Source: Pyrocephalus nanus
Taxonomy: Eukaryota; Chordata; Aves; Passeriformes; Tyrannidae
Direction: 5' to 3'
Assembly: GCA_038380795.1 (NCBI GenBank)
Contig: CM076259.1
Span: 73,342,200 to 73,406,199 of the forward strand
DNA length: 64,000 nucleotides
Part shown: in pieces, positions 24,366 through 37,218 of the stretch
Layout: every line of letters starts with the position of its first letter
How positions within the stretch are numbered: position 1 is the first letter of the stretch
Program-made: the position numbers and the translations under genes
Notes under the pieces: generated by a model
What the model saw: only the letters and a program-made list of their open reading frames with translations
Told to the model about the DNA's origin: nothing
The model's database searches: none

Positions 24366-27300
24366 CTTGACTATGTGATAAACTCTTCTCCTCCTGATAA
24401 CACCAACTTGGCAACCAAGCACAATTTTGTAGAGAATCTGAAATATGTTTTGAAATGAAATCTGAGAATAGAAATTTTTAAATATACTCCCATGTGCATT
24501 TGTCTGACATGAAGACAGCGGTATAAGAGAATTCTGACAATACAGGAAAAATATTTTTTGGGGAACATCTCTGCTATGCATTAATGAAAAATCCACTGGA
24601 TTTTCACCTGCTAAAATCGGTTTGGTTCATTTGGTTTTACTACACTGCATTTTATTTATTATTCTGACACAAGATACTGGGAAAAAAAAAAAAAAAAAGG
24701 AAGAAGAATGGGCATCCAGTCAACTTCTAATTTCATAAAAGAGATCTGGGGTCTTTAGAGCAATTGATGCTCCAGACACAATACCATAGCAGAACAGTAC
24801 CTTAGAAACCAATACAATTCAAGAATTTTGAGTGAATGAACCACTCTAATTGCTTTTTATAGGTTTGTTTTTCAAGTTTATTCTGATGGACAGTAACAAA
24901 ATATCACCACAGATTGAACCTACAAAAAAAATAGAGCTATGGAAACTATGAAGTAATATAACATGGTTGTCTGAAGTGGATTTAGGTTGTCTTTAGTGGG
25001 GTTTCAGGGTCAGATAGAATACGTATTCACATCATCTGAAAATAAGGCCTTTGATTTTCACTATTACATTTGGTTTCCTGTTTTAGATAAGGTACAACAT
25101 TGCCAACCAGTTGTACTATGATGATTTCTTATGTGTGAATCCTCCTTAGATAACTATCTGCATACTTTCCTAGTGCACATGCAGGTTAACCTAAGAAGGA
25201 CTCCTTAAAATCTTTAAGTACATGCACTTTTTTATGGCAATAATATGAAAAAAAAAAAAAAGCCCCAGGAAAATGAGTGTTAAATTTTTCAGTTTGGAAA
25301 AAATCAGAAATTAGTTCAACAAGACCATCCTGTAAAAAAGGATTCACTGGGAAATTCTCAAATGTTTCCATTTCTCAGATGTCATATGACTAACATGTAA
25401 CGTAACCCATGATATTAAACTGAGGTGTAATATCGAGTATATACAGAAACTCTATTGACTGCCTAGATATCACTATATTTAGTATTCTTTCTGGATGAGA
25501 TTTTGGTTAACATATAACACTGGTGTTGATAAAAATAAAGCAAATGGGCAGGATAAAAAAGTGAGCCCTTAAAGTTATTATGTCACTGGTGTTGAATCTG
25601 ACTTCTCATAGGCTACTTTTCCTGCATTCTTCACCCACTTATTGCCTTGAGATTACAACTGAAGTCATCTCCACCAAGGGTTTTTTTTTCCCAGCACAAA
25701 CAGTGTATTTTATGTGGAACAAAGAAAGATAATTTAAATGAAAATTCAAAATGCACTGTTTAATTGCAATCTGCATAGTGTAATAGAACAGCTTTTATTG
25801 ATTAAGAGCTATTTTTTACAATAAAAAGTAAATACTTAAGTAAAAAATTACTATTTAGGGAAAGTTCTCCTTAAAACTATTACACGTGCATTTGCTATAC
25901 TCTTTTTAATATGTTTTACATATGCTGGGTACCTGATCTTTGAAAATGTTGCAAAACCTATCTCCTGAAGCTGTATCCTTCGGTAAGTATTACCTTATCT
26001 TGGGTGGTTTATTAATAGCCCTGGTATCTCAGTATCATGCTGGTTTCACACAGAAAAGGCACTTCACTGACCTGCATTCTTATTCTGAGGTCCTATGCGG
26101 CAAAAAATCAGAGACATCTGCAAGTAATAAAACTATTAATTGGGATATAATTGGTAATGGTTTGCCATAAATCCAAATGGAAGAATATATTTAGACTTGT
26201 CAGAGTAACTAGCAGAGCCTAAGAACTCTGTAGCACTGTGACGGAATAGGTAAACACAACATGATCATTTTTCAAAAGTATGTGAGCAATCTGATCATCA
26301 GTGAGTCAAAGACATGTATAATTGCACTTAGGGGGCATACAAAAATGTGTGAACAGTGACCCGTGAAGTAATAGATAGAGAACAAAGAAAAAAAATATGC
26401 ACGGTGGACTGTGAAAAGACAGGGCATCCTGCTGAGGACACCAGAAGGATGACTGGCAAAACTGAAAACAAAATTAATCAGCATCAATAGCAGGGGATGA
26501 GGGAAGGGTGAGTAAACAACACAAGAATTACAGGCGTAAGTAGGGAAAACTGGGGAAGAAAGAGGTCATATGCTTTTTCAGTGTTATTTAGCATCACCTC
26601 TGCTGCAGTGTATACTCACAGCTAATTTAGAAGTGTTAAGACCTAACAGTCTTTTATATGCAGTGATAAATAGTGATAATGATTAAGAATTAACTCTTAG
26701 CACAAAATGTGTTATTAATAAATGGCTTTGTTCTTAAAGTTTTTTAATTGGACTAAATTTGGTTTTCTAAATAGTCTCAACAAAAAGATATCTATTTCCA
26801 AACTGATATGTGTGTATAATAAAAATACGAATGCACAAAACCACACACATATTCAGTTTCATCTCATACTTCACTTTACACAGTCTATGAAGTTGTCATT
26901 GGTCTCTAGTTTTTACTTAAATGTATCAAAATTACTATGATGATAAACTTTATACCACACAACAACAGAAAATGAAGCTAATATTAAAACAATCAGGTTA
27001 TTAGACAGTTACCATTACAGCTCCACAAGCTGAAACAAAACTCCAGACAGGGCAAGGTAAGTTCAAATAAAAGTTTGACAAGTCCTTGTTCTGAGGCCTT
27101 CCAGAGTGGCTACAAAATTGTTGGTGTGTTACTAACAATTTGTAATATGATTTTTCTTGGGCTGTGGGCCTCAGTGTGCAAGAAAATGTCCACCTGCTTA
27201 ACTTCTCTTTTTTGTGTTAACCGTACATAAAAATTTGGCTAGTACAGAGTTGAAAAGGAATTTGAATCTGTGCATCCTGAAATATACTGAGATACTCAGT

Positions 27301-30300
27301 GTTCAAGTGCCATTATTTACTAGAATCAAACCTGTTAAATATATTTCATTTAATTTGCATAGGTTCAGAGAGAGGAAAGCAAGGATGAATATTCAGGAAT
27401 GACAGAATTTGATGCTAAAGATATACGTATCTGTGTTATAGCAACTGAACAATGTGAATTTTGGAAACTCTAGCAGTGCCTGTGTCTGAAAGAGCAGACT
27501 GTAGGCCAGTTGTAAATTAAATTTGCTCTACGTCCTGCTAGTCTTCTAGCCATACAGACTAAAAATTTCTGAGAGTTACTTGCAGCCAGCCTGTGATGTC
27601 TGTGCCTGATGGGAAGCTTGTATATGGAACACATTCAAGCACAAGAGGGTCCTCTGTATTCTGACTGTGCACTGACTGGCCAGAAAGTTGATTTTACATG
27701 CATCAGGCAAGTGTGTTTAGCATGTTCAGTAGTCTAAGGACTATTCTCAAAACTCAGTGTAGACAAAGCTTGTAAATATAAGAGATATACAAGCTAGATA
27801 TCCTACAGTACTATAGTTCTCAGTAAATAGATAAATAGGGGAAGCAATTTTTTTAAAATGTTGTTTGAAGAAGTGACTAATCCTTTAAGAGCTGTTATTT
27901 GGAAATGTATTAATTTGTTTTTTGGCAGCAGTACAGACATTATAAACAAGATTTCTGCTTTTTCTGTTGGAAAGCCAGTGATATTTCTGTAGTTCCTTAT
28001 TTCATTACTCTCTTGTGTTAACCCAAATCTATGTGTAAATGCATTATGTTTAGATAGCCCCAAATAATGAGACAATACCTCACTGATTTTATTAGAAATA
28101 CGTTTATCACACTGTTTGTATAGATTCTGTGAGAATAAAGAGATATCACATTAATACATGTGCTAAATGAGTCCTTGGAGGTTTAGAGGTTTAATGCCTC
28201 TACAAGAGAGAATTACTGGAGAAAAAAAAAATCAGAGCTCTTTGAATTCTGGCTCCTGGACTGTTATGAAAAAAAGATCTCAAAATTCTAAAGTCGATGT
28301 CATGCAAAGAACAGTGTAATCAGTTACCATTCTTCAATTAAAGTGTCTAATTTTGGATTTAATGCTCCAAACAAATTTAGGCTACAATATTAAAGCAGTT
28401 AGTAAGAATTCCTGCCAAGTATGAACTAAAACTCTATTTTCTTTAAAAGTTTATAGCCATTAATGACAGCAAAGCCAGCTAAAGACCAATTACAAAAGCC
28501 TTGCAAATAATTTTAAAAATATCCAACCAAAACAAAAACCCACAAAATTTTTCTGTAGTTTCTATAATGTTGTAAAGAACGGAGGGCAAGATGGACTAAC
28601 TCCATAAATGTAGTAAGATAAATTAAAGGCTGTCCATGAGCAATATTTAGAACTTAATTCATCTGAATAAGTTTTTCTGTTTTGAAAAGGAGCTCATAGG
28701 GTTTAGCAGCAATTTACACCTCTGGCAGAGAGACATGATAGAAAAACAGTCTTATACTTATGGGGTAAATGTCTAAGTACCATAATAAATATTTCACTTT
28801 GCAGTTCTACACAAAAAATACCTCTTCTCTGTATCAGTATTGAAACTGTATTCTAACCGAAAGTGATTTTGCATAAATAATTTTTTCTTTCATAAATATT
28901 TTGAAAACATTTTTTTCCAATCAGTCTACTCTCTTCTGTTTTGTTTTCCATCTAAAAAACTAGGTGTTAGACAGGGAACAAAAATTTAAAACAAACCTAT
29001 CATTTTCGTTTTGAATGATTTACCATCCCTCTTTGTCCCCTTCTGCACCCATGTTTAAGAATACATTAGCATCTGTTTCCAGCAAAATGAAGTATCTCCA
29101 CTTCTAAATCACATTTCCTGTATTTTGCCTGAATCATTAAGTAACTCTAGTCCCCTCATGTAATTATATTCTTTAGAGGAATTTTGCTTTCCAGAAATGA
29201 ATATTCAATTTCTAGTTTTGATTAAATATACTAGACTTTTTATTTATGTGTTTATCAGGACATCTTGCCTTGTTAACCTTTTAAGTTCAAAGTCTGTTTA
29301 AAAACCTCTAAAGTTGAGAGAGACTATGTATATTCCTACCCATTAAGTTCCTTTATTCTTCCATACAGAGAGCAACAGTAGGTTGGCTGCAGTGTTCCTA
29401 AACAACTTCCTTATGGTCAGTTTTCTGGTTCTTTTAATTCCTCATATTCTATTCTCTGATATGCATCCTAACAAATCCTGCTCTATCCTGCTATCAGTAA
29501 GAAGGAAAAAGAAAAAGAAAAAAGCACCTCAGCTGGTTTTTTCTTTCATAACGGCAGAATTATCAGTCATATCCTGATTTTTCAAAGAAGTCTGGTAGGG
29601 GAAAGATCATCAGTGCAGAGTAATCAGTTGTTACATGTCTTACTTCTATCTTTTCTCACTAGTCCTATTTTTCTGATCTGCTCTCTCATTTGCAAATGTA
29701 GAGAATAGATATTCAGACCATACAAGAAAACTTCAGTTAAAGTAATTTTGAAGCATCATAGGTTTTTTTATTTTCAGGTCATGCAATCTCCCCTGCCTCT
29801 TTGCCAATGCAATATGAAAATCATATATAGATTTTACAAAGTACTTAAGGTTGTAAACATTGGTAGTGGTAAGATCAAGGTGTTCTAATACTTGGTGCTC
29901 TGTTACTATTGAATGCCTCCATTTCCCCAACTCCCCCAGAAAAAAGAATAAAGACATTTGGATCCTTTGAGTTGTTTTCTGGAATGCTTTGTGTGTTTCT
30001 CTTTCTTCTATCAGGGACTAATATTCAAGGCACCATAAATTTGAAAAAACAAATGCTCTGTATAAATTAATTGGAATTAACTTTCTGATCCTCCATTTAC
30101 ATGGAAAATTTTTGTTATCTCATAGGTAAATTCCATACGTATATCTGGACAATTTAAGTAGTAGGATTATCCTATCAACTATATCAAAAAGACATTGTCA
30201 GCATTTAACAGTAGTCCTAGGCAAATAGAAAAGAATAAAAGTCTATCAGAATTATGTATCTCAGCTACAGGGTCACTGAGAAAAATAGTCTGTCTTTGAA

Positions 30301-30559
30301 TATTCATAGACTCTATCAGTCATTAAATTAGGGTATGGAAACTGATTATAGTAAAAAGCAGAAGAGAAAGATTCTGCTCCCTTAAGAGTACATAGCCTGT
30401 GACTTTTCAATGCAAAAATGGGTAAGAAAAAATGAAAGTTGTAAACAAAACCTACAGAGACATAAAGCAGACATGGTTAAGCAAGCAGTAACAAGAGCCA
30501 AAAGTGGTGAGTCAGACTAACTGACAATGTTATCTGGAATGGGAAAAAGTTTATTCAAG
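24366..30559. other. Long AT-rich stretch without recognised genes or repeats
   Basis: Over 6 kb of AT-rich non-coding sequence, the longest transposon-free stretch I see. It has a 17-A run at 24682-24698 and an A-run near 25249-25261. Open frames of 60-90 codons occur on both strands without domains; one at 25940-26170 has a hydrophobic stretch (LILGGLLIALVS) but no coding context. Old diverged repeats or conserved non-coding elements could be present and would need alignment to find. Confidence 0.5.
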
Positions 30560-31288
30560 TAAAATTATCTGATCAAGGATAATGTCAAATGGTATGTTAA
30601 GCAAAAGGAGAAAGCCGTAAAGAAAATATGCAGAGAAACAAATCTGAAAGACAAACGTGACAAGACAAAGGTAAGAAACAATCCTTACAAGTCACACTCA
30701 TTAAGGGCTATGAGAAAACTGCAGGCAAATCTGAGCTTTGATAGTGGTAAGGATGCAGACCTATGGGTTGGTCCATGATGTAAGAAATATGTATAGGACC
30801 CATTGGGTGGATAGGAAGACCTGGGATCCAGACAGGGTTGTCAGACCAGTGTTTGAGGGACTGGTGCACTGGTGCTTGTGAACCTGGAGGGTGTGAAGTA
30901 TGTGCCTCTAGACTGTTGCATTAGTGCCCTCCTGCCTCTGGCAGACCAAGAGGAGGAGACGTGGCTGTCTGGGCTTGTGTCTGGTGTGACTCTTGTATGT
31001 GGATGCTGTTGAAGGCAGCACCTCATCTGTGACTGGCTCTGTTAATGTTAGATGTGTGTGTGTGTGTGTGCATGTCCCTGTGTGTTGGTGCATCTGTGTG
31101 CACATGTCTTTTGGATACTCATTCAGTCTTATTACTAATTGAAACTGCAACCAGGGAAGTGGCAGACACATTCCTCAGCATGGACAGACACTTGCCTCCA
31201 GAGAGCATGGGGCTGGGTTCCAACAATTGACAGAGGGTCAGTTGGGCCAGAGGTTTTGGGGCAGTGGACATTTATAACATCCCTTAGC
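30560..31288 (+). mobile_element. ERV-like repeat, copy 2 (internally deleted)
   Basis: Homologous to 21.54-22.95 kb, same orientation, about 9 kb away. Matching blocks: 'ccttacaagtcacactcatt' near 30684, 'gcttgtgaacctggagggtg' near 30874, 'ctcctgcctctggcagacca' near 30930, 'gtgtctggtgtgactcttgt' near 30977, and a right boundary 'acatcccttagc' near 31285. The middle part present in copy 1, including the G-rich tract and the candidate primer-binding region, is missing. A (TG)9 repeat lies inside. No retroviral protein frame is visible. Confidence 0.5.
31053..31070 (+). repeat. (TG)9 microsatellite
   Basis: Nine uninterrupted TG units, followed by further imperfect TG/CATG units to about 31110. 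Located inside ERV-like repeat copy 2. Confidence 0.9.
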
Positions 31289-31734
31289 TATGATACTTTC
31301 ATAGAGGTGATGATTTTTGGAGTCTCTAAGGAAAATATTAATATTAAAATTTCTGTATATAGTAGTTATCATAGAATAGTCACAAATAGTCACATTTGTG
31401 AAATGTTTTCTCCTTTATGGGATGCAATTTATTTTTTAATGAAAAAGTCAGAAGGAAAAATTCTGCCAGAGAATCAAAAAGGCATGAGGGATAATCAGTG
31501 TAAAATAGGATTTCAAAGAGAATAAAACCAGTGCAAATGAAGCTAAATTAATTCTTTGCTTCAAAACATATAGGAGAGGCCAGTAGAAAGATTTGAACAT
31601 TGAAAGTATTTTTAATGGGGATTAGTTAGAGTATTGTACCTGAGTAAAGAGATTTTGATAGAAATCATTAAAAAGAACAGCAAAAAATTCTAATATCTGA
31701 TGGTATATACAATGAGTTCTAGGGGAACTTAAAT
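31289..31734. other. AT-rich spacer
   Basis: Nothing recognised between the ERV-like repeat and the next CR1. Confidence 0.5.
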
Positions 31735-32243
31735 TTGATAACAGGTTTGCAGGAAAGGACCTGGGGGTCCTAGTAAACCACAAGATGAAAACAAAGCAGC
31801 AATGCACACTTGAGCAAAGAAAACCAAATATAACTATGTTACATTAGGAAAAGTGTCACCAGCAAGTCAAGGAAGATGATCCTTCCTCTCTGCTTTGCAC
31901 TGGTGAGGCCATCTGGAGTGGTGGGTCCTGTTCTGGATTCCCCAGTACAAGAGAGACATGGACATACTACAGAGAGTCTAGGGAAGAGTCACCAAGATGG
32001 TGAAGAAACTGGAACATCCATCACATGAGGAGAGACTGAGAGATCTGGGATTGTTCACACTGGTGAAGTCTTGAGGGCTGAGGGGATCTTATCAATATGC
32101 ACAAATATCTGATGGTGAGGTAATAAATAAAGCATTTTTGGTGGTGCCCAGTGGCAGCATGAGAAACAGTGGGCAAAGTAGACATACAGGGAATTCTTAT
32201 ACATGAGCAAACACTTTTTTACTATGATGATGTTTGCACTGGG
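31735..32243 (+). mobile_element. CR1 LINE fragment, left part of a split element
   Basis: Sense CR1: 'ggaaaggacctgggggtcct' near 31753, 'ttgcactggtgaggccatct' near 31896, 'cccagtacaagagagacatg' near 31941, 'ctgaggggatcttatcaata' near 32077, then 'actatgatgatgtttgcact' at 32221. The element breaks at 32243 and resumes at about 32476 with the next consensus bases, so the interval between is inserted. Non-coding through frameshifts. Confidence 0.88.
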
Positions 32244-32475
32244 TGTAGGTTTCAAAGTGGGCTGCAGGGGTAGCCTCTGTGAAGAGAGGCCAGGGCCTGC
32301 CTTGTGACAAACACAGCTGGCTCCAGATATCTCTAATTCACCATAAGGCACAGCTGAGCCCTGCAGCCAAGATGATGGTGCCTTGGAAAAGGCATATATT
32401 AGAAAAGAAAAATGGAGGAGTAGCTGTATGGGTTTTCAGCTGTCAGATGGGGTGAACCTGCAGCAGCAGTCAGCC
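32244..32475 (+). mobile_element. LTR fragment inserted in a CR1
   Basis: Starts TGTAGGTTTCAAAGTGGG at 32244 and continues 'ctgcaggggtagcctctgtg', with 'gagccctgcagccaagatga' near 32354. This resembles the 5' part of an avian ERV LTR related to the songbird LTR group seen at 43.09 kb. It is only about 230 bp, shorter than the full LTRs here, so it is internally deleted. CR1 sequence continues on both sides. A clean target duplication was not found; ACTGG on the left and AGTGG on the right are a possible decayed pair. Confidence 0.6.
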
Positions 32476-32665
32476 AGTGGAACAGATGTCTGAAAGCCTG
32501 TGGGATCTCTTCAGAACAGATATCTGAAAGCCTTAAAGACACTACAACTCCAATCAGGCATGATCCTGTGCACCTTACTTTTACTGAGTCCCCTTTGATC
32601 AGGGAGTGTGGGCTAAATGATCTCCAGAGGCTCCTTCTGACTTCAACAATCCTGTAATTCTAAGA
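32476..32665 (+). mobile_element. CR1 LINE fragment, right part of the split element
   Basis: CR1 resumes with 'agtggaacagatgtctgaaa' and 'gcctgtgggatctcttcaga', then 'atgatctccagaggctcctt' and the tail 'caatcctgtaattct' at about 32647-32661. A short duplication of 'gaacagatatctgaaagcct' occurs near 32480 and 32515. Together with 31735-32243 it forms one element of about 700 bp. Confidence 0.85.
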
Positions 32666-32708
32666 AATTACATGTGGCAATCTTGTAATTCTAAGAAATT
32701 ACATGTAG
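32647..32708 (+). repeat. 31-bp tandem duplication at CR1 tail
   Basis: Two adjacent 31-bp units (32647-32677 and 32678-32708) beginning CAATC(C/T)TGTAATTCTAAG and differing at two positions. The first unit includes the terminal bases of the CR1 at 32476-32665, so the duplication covers the CR1/host junction and arose after insertion. Confidence 0.9.
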
Positions 32709-33856
32709 CACTGGGACTCTCTACCTCAAAGACACAATTATGTATAGATATGGGTTCTCAGTCCAGAGTATCTAAAATTATAAAAGATTTTTTTTTTTTT
32801 TCAGCTGAGCAAAGTGCTATTCTGGTGTTTAAATTACTAGTTGCACTTCCTTACACATTGTACAAAATCATGTAAAGGAGTTTTAGATTAAAATTTTTCT
32901 GAGATAAGATTTGTGGAATGTGAAGGACACTGTAAAGAAAACGTTTGCCTTGACCATAGTATTGATAAAGATGATCAGTAGAATGACCTGTCCTAAGAAG
33001 CATACCTGAGTTTTGTTTCAGAAGTAGCTCCTTAACTAAATTCCTGAAAGAAATTAAAGTTTATGAGATGTGTCTGATCAAAGGACTGGAAAATCAGTTA
33101 TCTGACATACAAGTGTGCACTCTCTGCACTCTGACTTCCAGCAGTCTGATGAAAAACTTCCTCACAAATTACGGGCTTAAAAAAAATCATGCCCAGAGCA
33201 AGCAGTAATGCTCTCCCTATCCACATATGGGTTAAAAAAAACATAATTTTTTTTCTGTTATGATAATGTATATATAGTTCAGCAGCTTGGACCATCTGTA
33301 AGAAAAAGCATTGTTTCTGCAGGTACAGCATTATGGATAGTATTAGATACACTGGTAAGTCTGACCATACACAGGTAAAGATCAACTGGATGGAGGCTTT
33401 CCTGGATATATTTGCTCATGAACAAGCAAAATAAAGCAATTCACAGATTGTGTAAATCAACAAAACGTAGATGGATTTGTGCAATAATATGAGGGAAAAG
33501 TATCCTTGATGAAAAAGCCAGTGGTTCATTTAAGTAATGTAAAAATAAGAACTCTAAATATTTTCTCAGAATCATAGGTAATCCAAAAGTTTCACAAGAT
33601 TCAGGATGATGCAGACTATCATTATTCAGAACTTCAGCTCAGTTCTCTCAAAAACATAACTATATGGAAATAAGGTCTGAAAAGAGGAAGGCAAACTATA
33701 ATAATCAGGCACTATTACAAGCATCCTTTTACTATGCCTACGTAGTAAGTCCATACTTGCAAGTACACTAAATTGTATATCCCATATGCACTACTAATAT
33801 TATCTACTTATATTTCCCATCACATCTACTTGCTATACAGTGTCTACATCTATAAG
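32709..33856. other. AT-rich unique-looking DNA
   Basis: No gene or mobile element recognised. T-run near 32789-32801. Confidence 0.55.
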
Positions 33857-33925
33857 GAATCATAGAATAGTTAGGTTTGGAAGGGATCTTTAAAGGTCAT
33901 TTAGTCCACTCCCCAGTATATACTA
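33857..33925 (-). mobile_element. CR1 LINE 3'-tail fragment, minus strand
   Basis: Plus-strand 'gaatcatagaatagttaggt' then 'ttggaagggatctttaaagg' is the complement of a CR1 terminus. About 70 bp remain; upstream CR1 sequence is lost. Confidence 0.85.
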
Positions 33926-36900
33926 TAGACTAAATCCTATGCCTCTGAGTTTTAAAATACGTGTCACATTAGGTCAGAATAAACCAGATTGTTCAAAAAA
34001 GTAAATTTGAAAATAACACTGTGATGTGATGATTCCTTAGTAATGTAACATTTGCATTGATAATTTGATGCCAACCTATCCCTTAGTGTTAAAATGGCAG
34101 AGTACATCATAGACCTCTCATCTAGATGACATATTAAACAAAGAAATTAAAAAACATAAAGCATGTGTCACATCTTTTGAGACACTGCTTTTTTTTTTTT
34201 TTTTCCCCGAAACAAATTATTTCAGAGGGAAAAAAAAAAGTGTTTCAGTGATATCAATAAAATCTTCAAAAACCTTAGGCTTTAATATTTATCTCGACAG
34301 TAAAATTTTTGAGAAAATAAAACTTCTGCAACTCTTTTTTTTTTTCTTCTTCTCTGCAATAATATGTTGTTGCTGACAAGACTAAGCTAGTATTAATTAT
34401 ATTTAACTCACAAATGTTGATCTTTCAGGGAAATAATTGTATATGACAATAACAATCCCTATCAGTCATCCTTCACAAATCAAGATACTCTGATTATATA
34501 AATTGTTTCTTTTAACTTCTCTTAGGAGACACTTTCAGGAGAAGTTTATTTATGTATATATGAAGTTTGTCACTTATTTTAAGAAGTGGTGATAAGGGTG
34601 GAAAACATTCTTAATGAGACTCACAATTTATGATTGCTCTTACCATGCAAATACTTGTGTAGCAAAAGGAAACAACTTCAACCATTTTCAAAAACAGTGT
34701 CCTAAATCACTTTGACAGTACAACATGTGATGGGAATATTTTCAAGGGAAAAATCGCCACAGGCTGTTTACTGTCAAGCATAGCAAGACAAAAGGTTAGT
34801 TCAGTAGGAGGAGGAACTGGATGTTAAAGTTGAGACTTAAGTCTATATGAAATAATAGGCTTTTCTGGTATAACATTGCATTGGTAAAGGATTTCCTGTG
34901 TGTTGGTAAAAGCAAGCACAAATACATATTTTGTTAAGAATCCAATTCAACTTTTAATGTACAATTTATTCTGAATAAATATTCTGAGTTTTCTGTATGT
35001 TGTCAAATCAGTGTAATGAAGTAGTAGAAATATATTATTATGCTTTGTAGCATACAATATATATATTCCCAGAAAAAAAGAGATAATAAGTCATAGATTT
35101 TTACACCTTACCTTTTAAGATAGGAAAATAAACAATATACTAAAATGTTACAGTTCTTCTTGAATAAAAATTCATTAATGCATCATTTCACAGTGACTTA
35201 CTTGTCACAAATTGTTTCATATATTTATATAGAACAGCGCTTGAGTCAAAAACTCTAATATATTTAAGCACTGCTTACAGAAATTTGTATAGGCCTGCAA
35301 GCCTACAATTGATCAAACAAATCAGAATATTTCAAGGTGTTCTGTTAATTTAATAGGCAAAATAACTCTTAAAAAAAAATTGCATTCATGCTTTTTCTGA
35401 ATGCTGTCAGTTTATTCCACTTATCAGTGGACAGAAGACATGTACTTTTTTTTGCTACACATGTAACGGAATATACCAAAAGATCACTAACCTCATGGTA
35501 TTGAACTAAAATTCAGGGGGAAAAAAAATTGCTCTCATTTTTTGTTAATTTGTATTTTTTCACAACGCAATTAACATTTCATATTTACTATATGGAGAAA
35601 AAATATGGATATGATCCAACAGAATAAAAACATATTTTAATGGGTACAGTATGTACCATATTTTAGTGGGTACAGTATGTACTCTGCTAATCTGTACACA
35701 ACTGCTCAGTACTGTTGGGTCTTCTAGTCTAACGAAACAAATATCTACCTAAAACACAGAAAATATTTTAATGGCTTTTTAATTTAAAGTCACTCTAGCA
35801 CATGGATGTTAATACATTTGAATACCAAGTTGTAAACTGTGTAAAACTATGTTGAGGAATGCTAATTAAGTATATGTATTGAAATATTCAGATGTTACCC
35901 ATTGCCAAGCTGGTACCTGTGGATAGGTGCATGAAACTGGAAGAAATTTCTATTTTATAACTCTTTTTTATAAACATCATGTATTTAGGTTCACATTGTC
36001 ACACAGGAACTGAAGATGTTCAGTTACACAGAGATTAAATGCCACCACAATAAGTGCTTATATTAGTTACACACTCCAAAGGTCTTTTATTTCTGATGTT
36101 TACTTAGGGGAAAAGCTTCCTGTTAAAGGAATGCTGAAAGTTCAAAGGTTGCTTGCCTATATACCTGCTAAAAAAATTAAAAGCAGTTCACTCTTTACAC
36201 GTAATTTTACTGTGTGTTGGACCTCAGACATGCAATTACCTTTTCATTGCCTTCATCCTTTGCTCTTTATGACTTGACCCATTCCCCTGCTTCATGCCAC
36301 GCTGCTATGGTCTTCTAGAAAAAGATGGAGAACTGTGTGAGGGTAAAAGGGTGAAAGTCTGTTAATATCAGAATATATTGTTAAAATTCAACTGAAATTA
36401 AAAACTCCAACAGGATTAGAATTAAAAGAAAGGCAGGTAATAAACTGAGAATTAAAATCTTTAAAGGAAAATAATAGCTGCATATCTTTTTTTGTTGTAA
36501 TTGTTTTGAGGTTTGAATGGAAAAGCAAGATTTTATCTGTCATCCATTTTGACATAAATTACATGTATATTTTTTTTAAATATATTGGCTAATTTTCCCT
36601 TTGAATATTTGAAATGTGGGTCTAAATTTACTGTGTACTCACTGTTTGTTAGTACTTTTTGATGCAATATTTCCTCTGTGGGGTTTAATGTGAGATATGC
36701 CGGATACGAACTTCCAGCATTCATCATATTTAACATTTTTTGTCTGCTCTTGACTTATTTCTGAGGTGAATATTATGTGTGGTAAGAGTCTTAAATATGT
36801 AACGAAAACACTAATTTAGTTTCGTGTTCATTCTCCAAAGATTTAAATCAGAATATGAAAGACTTTTTTTATCTTTAAGTTAGGGACACATAAATCTAGT

Positions 36901-37218
36901 CATGTACAAAGACACAGATATGGCTAGAACAGCTGTTTTTTTCCATTTTCCAACCAATAAATCAGAAATATATGTGACACTACAAGAAGACTGCTAGACC
37001 AGGGATCTGGTTTTGGTCCTTTTACAAAGAGAGTTTTTAAGCACTTAGCAGATGTGCTAAAATATAGTAAAAAAGGAATAATTAAAAAAGTGGCATTTGC
37101 AAATGGGACTTTTAAATTACTTAATTGGTGTCAATGGGGAAACACATGTTGAACTAAATGCACACATTATAAATTCAAAATTTGACAAACTTATTAGACC
37201 TCTCATTCGCTTTTTCAT
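33926..37218. other. AT-rich unique-looking DNA
   Basis: Long AT-rich stretch without recognised transposons. It contains a 16-T run at 34189-34204 and the 26-bp tandem repeat at 35631-35682. A minus-strand open frame at 36533-36736 has no domain. Confidence 0.55.
35631..35682 (+). repeat. 26-bp tandem duplication
   Basis: Two 26-bp units (35631-35656 and 35657-35682), each CATATTTTARTGGGTACAGT plus ATGTAC, differing only by one A/G. Near identity implies recent origin or conversion. Each unit contains the imperfect palindrome GTACAGTATGTAC. Confidence 0.95.

Noticed and set aside
25940..26170. Small membrane-protein gene (hydrophobic segment in a 76-codon frame)
   Set aside because: Only one hydrophobic stretch, no family match and no gene context.
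21540..31288. A single provirus bounded by two LTR-like repeats in direct orientation
   Set aside because: The 7.6 kb between them is AT-rich with no gag, pol or env remnants and includes CR1 tails; the homologous blocks look like two independent copies, not a provirus pair.
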